Below, one piece after another: positions 1 through 8,827 of a DNA stretch of 39,520 nucleotides. The notes below the pieces were generated by a model. That model searched no databases, was not told the origin of the DNA, and saw only the letters and a list, made by a program, of their open reading frames with translations. Location of the stretch: the NCBI GenBank assembly GCA_947495425.1, contig CANLYR010000042.1, forward strand, positions 1 through 39,520. Direction: 5' to 3'. The stretch comes from an uncultured Aquimarina sp. GTDB lineage: Bacteria; Bacteroidota; Bacteroidia; Flavobacteriales; Flavobacteriaceae. Each line of letters starts with the position of its first letter. Positions within the stretch are counted from its first letter, which is position 1. The position numbers were made by a program, and so were the translations under genes.

Positions 1-3000
1 ACCCAAAAACCACAATTGACCAAAAGTGATACGTATGCTGCCAATCAATTGTATGTGACGATCACCAAAGATGAAAATTGGCAACCCGGGGATGGCAACC
101 TAAGAACCACCAGAGAGTATACAGATAAACTAGGTAGAGTGGTTCTAAAACGTGCCTTTATAAGCGCTTCCCCCTCATCAGGAGGAAGTCCCGCCAGTGG
201 CGGAGATGGGGGTGAACAGAGTGCTGACACCTACTACGTATACGACGACTTCGGGAACCTGACCTATGTACTCCCACCTAATGTAGATATAACAGATGGC
301 ATATCCGATACCGAGCTTTCCGAACTCTGTTATCAATACACCTATGATCATAGAAACCGACTGATCAAGAAGCAAATCCCGGGCAAGGGAGAGAAATATA
401 TCATCTACAACAAACTAGATCAACCCGTACTCACCCAAGATGCCAATATGCGCAAAGAAAACTCAGGAAAATCCTTGGATGAATGGTTGTTTACAAAATA
501 TGATGCTTTTGGCAGAGTTGCCTATACCGGAATCATTGCAGAGGATCGTGATCGTGACGTGATACAAACAGAACTACAGAACTTCACTAACAATCTATGG
601 GTAGCACGCGGTAGTGCTGTGATGATTGGCGAGGTAACCATGTATTATACCAATGGAGGATATCCTAATGTGCAAAATGCAGAAGTACTGACTGTGAATT
701 ACTATGATGATTATGGGTTTTTAGCCAGTGAAGGTACTGTGTTTAATAATCCGACCATAGTATATAATGAAGCAGTATCAGATCGTACCAAATCCTTACC
801 TACAGGTAGTAAGGTGAAAGTATTAGGAACATCGTATTGGAGTACTACAGCCACCTATTATGATAAAAAAGCAAGACCAATCTATACAGCTAGTACCAAT
901 GCATATCTGGGGACTACAGATGTTGTTGAAATCAAGCTGGATTTTATAGGTAAGATAGAAGAAACCACCACAAAACATACCAAAGCTAGCAATGCACCCA
1001 TTGTAACGGTTGATAAATTCAATTATGATCATATGGGAAGGCTTACCAGTCAAACCCAAAAAATAGACAACCAGAATACAGAGCAAATTGTAGCCAATAC
1101 CTATGACGAATTGGGGCAATTGGTTAGTAAAGACGTTGGCGGCACTTCGAGTGGCCTCAGCGCCCAAGGAAACCAGAGCCTACAAACCGTAGACTACACC
1201 TACAACATCCGTGGCTGGCTCAAAGGGATTAATGACACCCATACCTTAGGAGATGACCTCTTTGGCTTTGCATTAGACTATAATACAGGAGCTACGCCAT
1301 TATACAATGGTAATATCTCAAGAACATCATGGCAAACAGCCAACGATAATGTAACCCGAAGTTATGACTATACCTACGATGCGCTTAATCGAATAACTAG
1401 CGGGATCAGTAATACAGGAAAGTATGATCTATCCTTTGTGAAATATGATAAAGTAGGAAATATTACGCATCTACGTCGTCTAGGTCCTTTTGATCATGAC
1501 GTCGTAACAGGTCTTAGTGGAATAGGAGGCATTAATCCTGGAGGAGTAAATGCCCCTAATAATGACAGTATTGGTGGTGACTTACTTCCCGACCAATTTG
1601 AACCTCAATTCATGGATGATTTAGTATATCAATATGACAAAGGAAATCAATTAGCCTCTGTGTATGAACTTGGTAACACTGATCAAGGATTTATCACCAA
1701 GGATCTATTACTAGGACAGCATTATGAGTATGATGCAAATGGGAATATGATCTCAGATCGAAACAAAGGCATTACAGAGATTACTTATAATCATTTAAAC
1801 CTACCCACCACAGTTTCAATATCAAATAGTAAAGGAACAGGAACTATTTCTTATATTTATGATGCCACGGGAGCAAAACTAAAGAAAATTGCACCTAGCG
1901 GAAGTTCTTTAATAGAAACGGAATATGCTGGCAATTATGTGTATAAGAATGGCATTCTTGAATTCTTTAACCATGCAGAAGGGTATGTTGAGAAAGACAC
2001 AGATGGATATAAGTATATCTATCAATATAAGGATCACTTAGGAAACATACGACTCTCCTATGCAGATAAAGATAACGACGGAAAAATAGATATCGTTAGA
2101 AACTTTTTGGATCAGGATGGTGATGGTGATAAAGCACATGAGATCAAAGAAGTTAAAGATTACTACCCGTTCGGGATGCAAATGAAATATGATCCAAATC
2201 ATCCTAATTCGTTGATTACTGGTAGAGCGCATCCTTATGGATTTGGTAATAAAGAAGAGCAAGATGAGCTTGGTTTAGAGTGGTTAGATTTTGGTGCAAG
2301 AAACTATGACGCTACCATCGGAAGATGGATGAATATTGATCCTTTAGCAGAGCAAATGAGTACATACTCCCCATATAACTATGGTTTCGATAATCCAATT
2401 TATTTTACAGATCCAGATGGGATGGCTCCAGAAGACATTATTATTTTAGCCCAAAAGTCACAGTCAGGTCATCGAAGTGGACATCAAGCAATATTGATCG
2501 GAGATGATGATATAGGATGGACATATTTTTCTTTGGATGGGGATTCATTTGATTATGATGGTAATGATCAATTTACATCATCAGTTAAATTTAATTCTTT
2601 AGAAAAGTTCGCAAATTCTGAACACAATACCTTTAAGTCAGATTATGATGATGATAAAGGTACTGAAAGATCCGAAAGAGGAAAGGATGGAGAAGTAAAA
2701 CAACGATATGATAGAGGATTTAGGATAAAGACAACTAAGAAGCAAGATGCTAAAATGATAGAAGCAGCTAAAACAAGAACGGAAAAAGGATATAGCCTAT
2801 TTACAAATAATTGTACAATGATTTGCACTGAAGCCCTTGATGCTGGAGAGTTGAACAATGGTGAGTCAACTAAAAGTCAAATGATTGGGAAAAGAGGTAA
2901 TTTAGTTGAAATTTCTACCTTCAATTTTACACCTAATTCAAAACAAGATGAAATAGAAAATAGTAATAAAGGAATTAGAGTAGATGACGAATTAAAGAGA

Positions 3001-3006
3001 CAATAA
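1..3006 (+). CDS. RHS-repeat polymorphic toxin protein, 5' partial, with permuted papain-like tip
   Basis: The reading frame is open from base 1, so the gene begins upstream; the TTG at 16 is not a real start. Many YD/RHS-type repeats (for example YVYDDFGNLTYV) run to about codon 670. The RHS-associated core follows: DHLGNIRLSY near codon 676, YYPFG near 721, GARNYDATIGRWMNIDPL near 765 and DPDGMAPED near 805. In this family the repeats form a shell around a variable C-terminal toxin released after the core. The tip (about codons 812-1001) has GHQAIL with His828 and, 110 residues later, NNC with Cys938. This His-then-Cys order is that of circularly permuted NlpC/P60 enzymes (LRAT/YiiX-like), so a peptidase, amidase or acyltransferase toxin is inferred. 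The RHS call is certain; the tip activity is not. The next gene starts on the following base and should encode immunity. Confidence 0.95.
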   Translation, partial: TQKPQLTKSDTYAANQLYVTITKDENWQPGDGNLRTTREYTDKLGRVVLKRAFISASPSSGGSPASGGDGGEQSADTYYVYDDFGNLTYVLPPNVDITDGISDTELSELCYQYTYDHRNRLIKKQIPGKGEKYIIYNKLDQPVLTQDANMRKENSGKSLDEWLFTKYDAFGRVAYTGIIAEDRDRDVIQTELQNFTNNLWVARGSAVMIGEVTMYYTNGGYPNVQNAEVLTVNYYDDYGFLASEGTVFNNPTIVYNEAVSDRTKSLPTGSKVKVLGTSYWSTTATYYDKKARPIYTASTNAYLGTTDVVEIKLDFIGKIEETTTKHTKASNAPIVTVDKFNYDHMGRLTSQTQKIDNQNTEQIVANTYDELGQLVSKDVGGTSSGLSAQGNQSLQTVDYTYNIRGWLKGINDTHTLGDDLFGFALDYNTGATPLYNGNISRTSWQTANDNVTRSYDYTYDALNRITSGISNTGKYDLSFVKYDKVGNITHLRRLGPFDHDVVTGLSGIGGINPGGVNAPNNDSIGGDLLPDQFEPQFMDDLVYQYDKGNQLASVYELGNTDQGFITKDLLLGQHYEYDANGNMISDRNKGITEITYNHLNLPTTVSISNSKGTGTISYIYDATGAKLKKIAPSGSSLIETEYAGNYVYKNGILEFFNHAEGYVEKDTDGYKYIYQYKDHLGNIRLSYADKDNDGKIDIVRNFLDQDGDGDKAHEIKEVKDYYPFGMQMKYDPNHPNSLITGRAHPYGFGNKEEQDELGLEWLDFGARNYDATIGRWMNIDPLAEQMSTYSPYNYGFDNPIYFTDPDGMAPEDIIILAQKSQSGHRSGHQAILIGDDDIGWTYFSLDGDSFDYDGNDQFTSSVKFNSLEKFANSEHNTFKSDYDDDKGTERSERGKDGEVKQRYDRGFRIKTTKKQDAKMIEAAKTRTEKGYSLFTNNCTMICTEALDAGELNNGESTKSQMIGKRGNLVEISTFNFTPNSKQDEIENSNKGIRVDDELKRQ

Positions 3007-3522
3007 ATGAACATGAAAAATTTAATTATCAGATCAATACTCATTATGAGTGTTTATATTTTAACTCAGTTAAACCTACAAATAAATTATAGTGATATTA
3101 TTTTAGTTTTAATTTTAGTTTTTGGTTTACTTTTAACTTATCTAGAAGATAGAGAAAATCACATTTTTAATACCATTTCTAACTATTTATTTTGGCTAGT
3201 AACCACCTTTATTATCTTACTTGATAAAAAAGAACATATTTTTAATATTAAAAATATATTCTTAGTTGTTTTCATAATAAAGACTTTAGGCGTAATTTTT
3301 ACATATTATAAATTTAGAAGAATAGAAGTTCCAACAACAATTTTAAACAAAATTTGGGTATTTACTTTATTTGTTTATTTGTCAGAATTGATATTAAACT
3401 CGACACATGGTACGAAGAACTATTTTTTTTACATAGGATTAATCTCTTCTATAGAAACGTTTTTGATTTTATTTAAATTAAGGAATTGGCAATTTAAAGT
3501 GAAATCTATTTTGACTTTATAA
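3007..3522 (+). CDS. Polytopic membrane protein, probable immunity protein for the RHS tip
   Basis: This 171-residue protein begins on the base after the RHS stop codon (TAA then ATG), so the two are almost certainly co-translated. It is very hydrophobic with about six predicted membrane helices (near residues 5-21, 26-46, 56-75, 80-100, 113-130 and 138-158) and only short basic loops. I recognise no family. By position it fits the usual polymorphic-toxin rule that the gene directly after the toxin tip encodes immunity. A membrane immunity protein would fit a toxin that acts at or enters through the inner membrane. A second ATG lies two codons in (3013) and may be the true start. Confidence 0.7.
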   Translation: MNMKNLIIRSILIMSVYILTQLNLQINYSDIILVLILVFGLLLTYLEDRENHIFNTISNYLFWLVTTFIILLDKKEHIFNIKNIFLVVFIIKTLGVIFTYYKFRRIEVPTTILNKIWVFTLFVYLSELILNSTHGTKNYFFYIGLISSIETFLILFKLRNWQFKVKSILTL

Positions 3523-3960
3523 CTTCCACCGCTAGTTGTTAAGATTAGTAGCGGTAAGTTTGAGTACAACTACTCGTATAAAGATCATTTAGGAAACATC
3601 AAATTCTTTTACTCAGACCATGAAAAGGATGAAATAATTTATATCATAAGAGATTTAGTAAACACAGATGGGGATGGTGATAATTCACACAAGATTGAAG
3701 AAGTTAAAGATTATTATCCTTTTGGATTGCAAATCAACCACGGATCGAATTGTCCGAATTCTATGATTACTGGCAGAAAGCATAACTATAAGTTTAATAG
3801 TAAAGAAGACTCATAAGGAAATAAATTAAAAACTGGAGAGCCAAAATGGTACGATCACCTTACTGTATCTACTTCAATTTACTCTAAATTGCCTACCACT
3901 AAACACGCTAGAGTAAAAGACCGAAATAATAGAAGTGGAAAGCCTGTAAATAATTTTTAA
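3523..3960 (+). pseudogene. Displaced RHS core fragment with toxin end, interrupted
   Basis: The frame runs on from the previous gene's stop with no start codon. It encodes an RHS core segment, SYKDHLGNIKFFYSD, then KDYYPFGLQINH and KHNYKFNSKEDS, closely matching codons 674-755 of the first gene. It stops at TAA 3814-3816. The same frame continues to TAA 3958-3960 as a lysine-rich tail ending RNNRSGKPVNNF, which looks like a toxin C-terminus. The GRWMNIDPL and DPDGMAPED parts are missing, so there is an internal deletion as well as a stop. This is the typical form of an orphan tip left behind when a new cassette replaced the old one. The gene at 3962 would be its old immunity gene. Confidence 0.8.
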
Positions 3961-3961
3961 A

Positions 3962-4285
3962 ATGGAAAAGAGAAGTTTTTTATTACTCATACTTATATCA
4001 GGAATATACATATTTATTGGTACTTATAATTACTTTAATAACGGTGTAATATCTTATTTTTTTAATAACCTAAGAACCGATTTGGATTATACAATTATCA
4101 GGCCTTCTGAGGTTTTCGGAGTAATGACTAGATTCGTAGGAAGTTATATTTATGACTCTGATGTGTTTTTTATTCTGGGTCAATTATTAGGTTTAGTGAT
4201 TTACACATGTTTCTTATGGCTTCTGGGAATATTGTTAAATGAATCTTTAAAGAAAATGAAAAGCCAAATGTCAAGTAGGGTTTAA
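3962..4285 (+). CDS. Small membrane protein, probable orphan immunity protein
   Basis: This 107-residue protein starts one base after the end of the displaced RHS fragment. It has two hydrophobic segments (about residues 6-24 and 68-92) separated by a soluble stretch, and a basic C-terminus. I recognise no family. Its place directly behind a decayed toxin tip suggests the immunity gene of the former cassette, kept either because related toxins are still met from neighbours or because it has not yet been lost. It could also simply be a decaying hypothetical ORF, as its surroundings are full of stops. Confidence 0.5.
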   Translation: MEKRSFLLLILISGIYIFIGTYNYFNNGVISYFFNNLRTDLDYTIIRPSEVFGVMTRFVGSYIYDSDVFFILGQLLGLVIYTCFLWLLGILLNESLKKMKSQMSSRV

Positions 4286-4461
4286 ATCAAAAAAACATTA
4301 TGGTTGAGACTTTAAAGATTCAGAATGAGAAAGAGATATAGATGCAAATGTTCTGCGATACTCATCATAGGGATTTTAAATACGAAAAACACCTAAACAA
4401 TTTATAGTGATGAAATCTATTGAGGAAGCTAAAACTCAAGATCAAATATGATTTACTATAA

Positions 4462-4655
4462 AGTGGTTGTACAAGTAATTTTAAAGACATTAGACACCTG
4501 CGATTAAATAAGGATGAATTGACTACAAGAATTCCTCCTGATAATGTTGATGAGCTTAACATTAGCCCGTTGATTTAAGATATTAATTTAGTAGGTAATG
4601 CTATACAAAAAGAAATAGAGCGTAGCAACGGCGGTAAAAATAATAAAAGAAAAGG
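4462..4655 (+). pseudogene. Decayed coding remnant, probably an old toxin tail
   Basis: The 370 bases from 4286 to 4655 contain no intact gene. One frame gives 38 codons (ending ELNISPLI) to TAA 4576-4578, and the same frame runs on through a lysine-rich tail (KEIERSNGGKNNKRKGW) into the start of the next gene. Codon-like composition without a start, followed directly by a small membrane ORF, repeats the layout of the other decayed toxin/immunity cassettes here. The family cannot be named, and the call rests mainly on context. Confidence 0.35.
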
Positions 4656-5207
4656 ATGGAAAAAAAGTCAGGCATATTACTGGTATTGATCATTCCAATA
4701 TTATTATATTATTTAGCGAGTGTAATGTTGAGTAATAATGGTCAATTCGTAAATCATTATTTCTATCCATCTTCTTCAGTCAACTCATCAAAAGAGATGA
4801 AAATTTATATAACAAAGATACCCTACGATAGCTTAATCATCAAAGGAGGCGATGAGTTTAAAGATACCGTCCGTACGGAATTTGACTTTTGGTTAGATGA
4901 ATCAAAAGTTGAAAAATCTTTTGGCCTTTTTGGCATTGGTAGTTAGAATACTCAAGATAAAGAAGGAAGAGTGCTTAGGTTGTCTTATAATAATAAAAAG
5001 CGGAATAACATTAAGCACAATAATCTGACTTGGATAAGTTTTGATGGTAGTAATATAGAAAGTGTATCAAATAATAATGGTAGATTTTATAAAAGAGGTA
5101 ATACGGCGACTATAAATTTTTATTTAGATAAGGAAAAAACTAAACCCTTATGTGCTGTTAGAATTAATATCGAGTGGAAAAAACATATTTTAAAATTGAA
5201 ATTTTAA
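4656..5207 (+). pseudogene. Interrupted small membrane-anchored protein, probable dead immunity gene
   Basis: Two open segments in the same frame are split by a single TAG at 4944-4946 (codon 97); without it the gene would encode 183 residues. The first half has an N-terminal membrane segment (about residues 6-26) and then a soluble part; the second half is polar and beta-rich, ending KHILKLKF. No plausible ATG with good context follows the stop closely, so the second half is unlikely to be made alone. TAG ends normal genes elsewhere in this window, so recoding is not expected. It sits behind a decayed toxin tail and is probably a dead immunity gene. Confidence 0.65.
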
Positions 5208-5372
5208 AAAGTATAATCAAACTCTAAAAGATATCTCAGGTAAGCTAATGAAAGAGATATCATTTATGACATTAATTCAAAAAATACTATAAGCAAAATT
5301 GAATTCCTTATAATGAATGGTATCATTAACGATTAAGAATTAATAATAGTGAGTCAACTTTAAGTTAAATAT

Positions 5373-6365
5373 ATGAAAAATTACATTTTTTTAATTCTAA
5401 CCTTGTGTTTTGTAGCTCTTGGATCTGCGCAAAACCCCTTCGAACAGTATAGGTATACACTCAAAATCGGTACGTTGAGTAAAGGAAAATATATTGAACA
5501 TTTTGATAACGACAGTATCGTTAGAATAGGCAGTATTTTATTTAATACTCATTCTCAAACTATAAGTGCTTTTGCCATAACAGATACAGTTTATTCAGAA
5601 GCAAATTTGGATCCTACTATAATGAGTAGATGGATGAATCCGGACCCTTTAGCAGAAGAAATGCGTGGGTATTCACCTTATAACTATGGGTTTGATAACC
5701 CTTTACGATTTACAGATCCTGATGGGATGGCTCCTGAAGATATCGTTATATGGTTTCAAGACAAAAATGGAGCTCAACAATCGTTCACATTTACAGGTAA
5801 TAATGGCGATCAGGCTCCGGATATTAAATTTGTTAATGCTGTACTTGAAGCTAGTTGTTATAATTGCTCAAATAATGGAGGGAAATCTAATCTTCAAAAG
5901 ATTGCAGAGAATAAAGATATCGTAGTAAATGTGAAAGAAAGCAATTATAGGTCAAAAACTCAATATAATACTGTGAAATGGAATCCTAATGCTGGAACTA
6001 AAACAGATAATGGTACAGTTATGTCTCCTGCAACGGTTCTGGAACACGAGGCAGATCACGCATTATTTAAAATGACAAATCGAGAAGAATTTGATAAGTT
6101 AAAAGAAACTAGAGACCCTAACTATAACAATAAAGAAGAAAAAAGAGTAATAACCGGAACGGAACAAATTACCGCTAGAGCTAATGGTGAAATTAACAAT
6201 AATGAAGTTACAAGAAGAAATCACAGAGGCTATCCTGTTATAACTACAGGAACTACATCAAATGTTATTGATAGTCAGAAAACCTATAGTTACTATAGAA
6301 GAATAAACAAAACCAAAGTAGGAGACTATAGTAAGCAACTCGATATGTTTAAACCAAAAAATTAA
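5373..6365 (+). CDS. Secreted short RHS-tip protein with HExxH zinc-metallopeptidase toxin domain
   Basis: This 330-residue protein starts with a signal peptide (about residues 1-19, ending GSAQ). A short domain of about 65 residues follows that is common in stand-alone flavobacterial RHS-tip proteins (PFEQYRYT...[20 protein letters not shown]). Then comes the RHS core end, [20 protein letters not shown] to DPDGMAPED, at about residues 84-122. The tip carries [10 protein letters not shown], a HExxH zinc site (His225, Glu226, His229), and a downstream [12 protein letters not shown] whose Glu264 could be the third ligand as in gluzincins. A secreted metallopeptidase toxin is inferred. The start at 5373 is supported by the signal peptide. 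The lipoprotein gene 3 bases downstream is the likely immunity gene. It lacks RHS repeats, so it is either an autonomous secreted form or a reservoir cassette. Confidence 0.85.
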   Translation: MKNYIFLILTLCFVALGSAQNPFEQYRYTLKIGTLSKGKYIEHFDNDSIVRIGSILFNTHSQTISAFAITDTVYSEANLDPTIMSRWMNPDPLAEEMRGYSPYNYGFDNPLRFTDPDGMAPEDIVIWFQDKNGAQQSFTFTGNNGDQAPDIKFVNAVLEASCYNCSNNGGKSNLQKIAENKDIVVNVKESNYRSKTQYNTVKWNPNAGTKTDNGTVMSPATVLEHEADHALFKMTNREEFDKLKETRDPNYNNKEEKRVITGTEQITARANGEINNNEVTRRNHRGYPVITTGTTSNVIDSQKTYSYYRRINKTKVGDYSKQLDMFKPKN

Positions 6366-6368
6366 TTT

Positions 6369-6890
6369 ATGAAAAGAATATCAGCAATAATACTTGTTTT
6401 AATTTGTTTATTTTCGTGTTCAAAATTCCACAAAGAGGCAGTTTTATCTAATAAGGAAACAGTTTTACTAAATTCAGATCGTAATGACTGGCTATTAAGA
6501 ACAAAAGGATATGTGCAATGGAAGCCTAATAATAAAGATTTTGCCCTATTAGATCAAATATTGTGTGAAGCAATTAAAGAAGGAGAGTTTTACTTTCTCC
6601 ACAAACCACAAAAGAAAAGTATTGATTCTTTCTATAGGCAGTATGTTCCTTTTGTAAATGAAAAGGAACAAAGAATAATTGAAATCAATGCTTTTTGTGA
6701 AATATTGGATATTGCATCACCTAGCGTGAATAAATCTAAAGAGTTGCAAAAAGAAACTTGGAAACAAAATTACGTCGATGTAATGGATGGAGGTCAATGT
6801 TATTGGCAACTCGAAGTAAATATTGATGAAAAGACTTATAAGCCTATAGAAATAAATCAACCAGCCCCTCAAAAATTAAGTAATTATTAA
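6369..6890 (+). CDS. Lipoprotein, probable immunity protein for the metallopeptidase tip
   Basis: The gene starts 3 bases after the stop of the metallopeptidase protein. The N-terminus MKRISAIILVLICLFSC is a lipoprotein signal with lipobox LFSC (Cys17). About 155 soluble residues follow, rich in Lys and Glu, ending in a YWQLEVNIDEKTYKPIEINQ segment. I know no family for it. A periplasm-facing lipoprotein next to a secreted zinc-peptidase toxin fits an immunity protein that works where the toxin arrives, outside the inner membrane. That role is inferred from position and localisation only. Confidence 0.7.
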   Translation: MKRISAIILVLICLFSCSKFHKEAVLSNKETVLLNSDRNDWLLRTKGYVQWKPNNKDFALLDQILCEAIKEGEFYFLHKPQKKSIDSFYRQYVPFVNEKEQRIIEINAFCEILDIASPSVNKSKELQKETWKQNYVDVMDGGQCYWQLEVNIDEKTYKPIEINQPAPQKLSNY

Positions 6891-6926
6891 AATTCATACT
6901 TCTCTCTAAATACTTGTTATTATAAG

Positions 6927-7127
6927 CTGTTCTTGTTGCTGGCTTCTTTAATACTTCAAAAGGGGGCGAAGCTAATTTTCAAGCCGCAGCTGAAGATAGT
7001 GAAAATACTTATTTATTAGTTAAAGTAAAAGATGGAGAAGGAAGAAAATTACTTAGGCAATGGAGGTGTTAATTTTACTAGGTGGAATCCATGTGAAGGA
7101 TTGGAAGTTGAAATTGGATATGTTTAG
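6927..7127 (+). pseudogene. Decayed copy of the metallopeptidase tip (fragment 1)
   Basis: One frame reads AVLVAGFFNTSKGGEANFQ followed by AAAEDSENTYLLVKVKD. It aligns without gaps to residues 154-191 of the intact secreted metallopeptidase protein ([20 protein letters not shown], then [15 protein letters not shown]). After a frameshift the next frame gives GVNFTRWNPCEGLEVEIG, matching [17 protein letters not shown]. It then ends in TAG near 7125. There is no start, no core and no HExxH in frame, so it is a dead cassette of the same toxin family. Confidence 0.7.
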
Positions 7128-7204
7128 TCATAAGCTATAATACCTGAACACAAGTTTGATCTCTTTTGCAAGAATCTGTGGCTTAAGCTTTTTAAGTGTT
7201 TTAT

Positions 7205-7325
7205 GTTTCTGAAGAATATAAGAACTTTATTTTTACACGCAATTATGGTGATTAAGCAACTTACAACAAATTTGTAAATACCATGTTATAAACAATTTGT
7301 AGTGGTTGTTCTAAGAAGTTTGTGT
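7205..7325 (+). pseudogene. Decayed copy of the metallopeptidase tip (fragment 2)
   Basis: The frame starting around 7205 reads NFIFTRNYGD, stop, ATYNKFVNTML, stop, TICSGCSKKFV. This matches [21 protein letters not shown] and the following [13 protein letters not shown] of the intact protein at 5373, with two in-frame stops. It lies after fragment 1 although it corresponds to an earlier part of the domain, so it is a second, independent remnant in tandem. The rest of 7330-7498 shows nothing I can support. Confidence 0.65.
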
Positions 7326-7498
7326 GATTCAAATCTGTTTTTTGTCCCTGGGCAGCTCATAGCACTAATTATATGCGTATGGTTTATATCTTTAGATTTT
7401 TTATAACCTGATTAACCTTTTTAATAAAAAATAAAGAGAAGGCAAGTATCGTGAGGCATATGATATAACTCTTTTTCTCGAATCTAATTATCATAAAA

Positions 7499-8827
7499 AT
7501 GAAAGAATTATATATATTACTTTTATTATCTATTAGTACTGGATATACTGTAGTTTCGCAGACATTTTCTGACTTAGCTTCGACTACACCAAACAAAATT
7601 AGCTTTTCGAACCATTCTAATATTACACATAGTAAAAACGATATGGCATCAGATAAAGAAACCAAACAGTATGAATATAACCATCATAGAATAAGTCATG
7701 AAGTTGAAGATGACAAACAACAAAATTTGATAGAGCAAAAAGCAAATTTCTTAGTTGATGAGGCATTGCATTCTTTTCGAAAAAAGATTGTCTTACCTTC
7801 TTTAATCAAACAACCTGGAGCTATGTGTTATAGAAGTGCTTTCAAAAAATTAAAACATATTCCAGACAGTTTATTTACACTTAAAAAAACTACATTTATA
7901 ATAGAAAACGCTTATTATGAGGAAAGAGAAAGTTATGCAGAGTTTAAGAATACTATAAAGCAAACAGGCAATTTTCTAAAGGAAAAAATGCATGAATTAG
8001 GATATGATCAAAGTAGTAACTTGGCAAAAAATTTTATTCTATTTCAGTTCTTTTCTGATACACTTGAGATCAAATCTAAAAAGCTACAACATTTACCGCT
8101 AACTTATGATTTTGACGATTATTCTGGAAAAGATGATTGGACAAAAATGTTTGTGAAAAAATTATTAGAGACAGGTAAGGGACAATGCAATTCATTACCC
8201 AAACTCTACATGATCTTGGCAGAAGAAATTCAAGCCGAAGCCAGTTTAGCATTATCTCCTAATCATTCTTACATCAAATTTCAAGATGATCAAAAGCGAA
8301 AATGGTATAATGTTGAACTTACTAATGGTATGTTTACCACCGATGCTTTTATATTACAATCTGGATATATTAAGGCCGAGGCTTTACAAAACAAGATCTA
8401 TATGCATCCCTTGAGCAAAAAAGAATTGTCATCACAGCAATTTTTAAATCTAGCTTTGGGATATATTCATAAATATGGATACGATGAATTTGTAAATGAG
8501 ATTATATCCTATGCTTTGGAACTTAATCCTGGCAATATCAATGCTCATCTCATAAAATCAAATTACAATGCCTTCAAATTAAAATATACCTTGGATCTTC
8601 TAGGAATAACAAGAGAAAATTTTAGTGAGATCAGACACCACTCTTTTGCTGTCGATCTTTATCGTGATGTAGTAGACCAATATAAACTCATAGATGATTT
8701 AGGCTACCAGAAAATGCCCGAGGAGGCCTATAGAAAATGGTTATCATCAGTAAAGAAACAAGAAGGTCAACAAGACAACAAATATTTGAAATCTACATTC
8801 AAATCATCTATTTTAATAAAACAATAA
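7499..8827 (+). CDS. Secreted transglutaminase-fold protein, first of a tandem pair
   Basis: This 442-residue protein has an N-terminal signal-like segment (about residues 3-21, ending VVSQ). The core is of the transglutaminase/papain-like type: GKGQCNSLPKLY with Cys230, PNHSYIKF with His256, and WYNVELTNG with Glu273, in the Cys-His-acid order of the family. A helical TPR-like stretch follows (ALELNPGNINAHLIKSNYNA), and the end carries the motif LGYQKMPEEAYRKWL, shared with the next gene. The substrate is unknown; the fold is also used by peptidases. It is coupled to its paralog by a TAATG overlap. The extra 70 or so polar N-terminal residues are absent from the paralog. Confidence 0.7.
   Translation: MKELYILLLLSISTGYTVVSQTFSDLASTTPNKISFSNHSNITHSKNDMASDKETKQYEYNHHRISHEVEDDKQQNLIEQKANFLVDEALHSFRKKIVLPSLIKQPGAMCYRSAFKKLKHIPDSLFTLKKTTFIIENAYYEERESYAEFKNTIKQTGNFLKEKMHELGYDQSSNLAKNFILFQFFSDTLEIKSKKLQHLPLTYDFDDYSGKDDWTKMFVKKLLETGKGQCNSLPKLYMILAEEIQAEASLALSPNHSYIKFQDDQKRKWYNVELTNGMFTTDAFILQSGYIKAEALQNKIYMHPLSKKELSSQQFLNLALGYIHKYGYDEFVNEIISYALELNPGNINAHLIKSNYNAFKLKYTLDLLGITRENFSEIRHHSFAVDLYRDVVDQYKLIDDLGYQKMPEEAYRKWLSSVKKQEGQQDNKYLKSTFKSSILIKQ

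Noticed and set aside
8737..8826. 30-codon longer N-terminus for the second transglutaminase-like protein
   Set aside because: The ATG at 8827 forms a TAATG overlap and starts a clear signal peptide.
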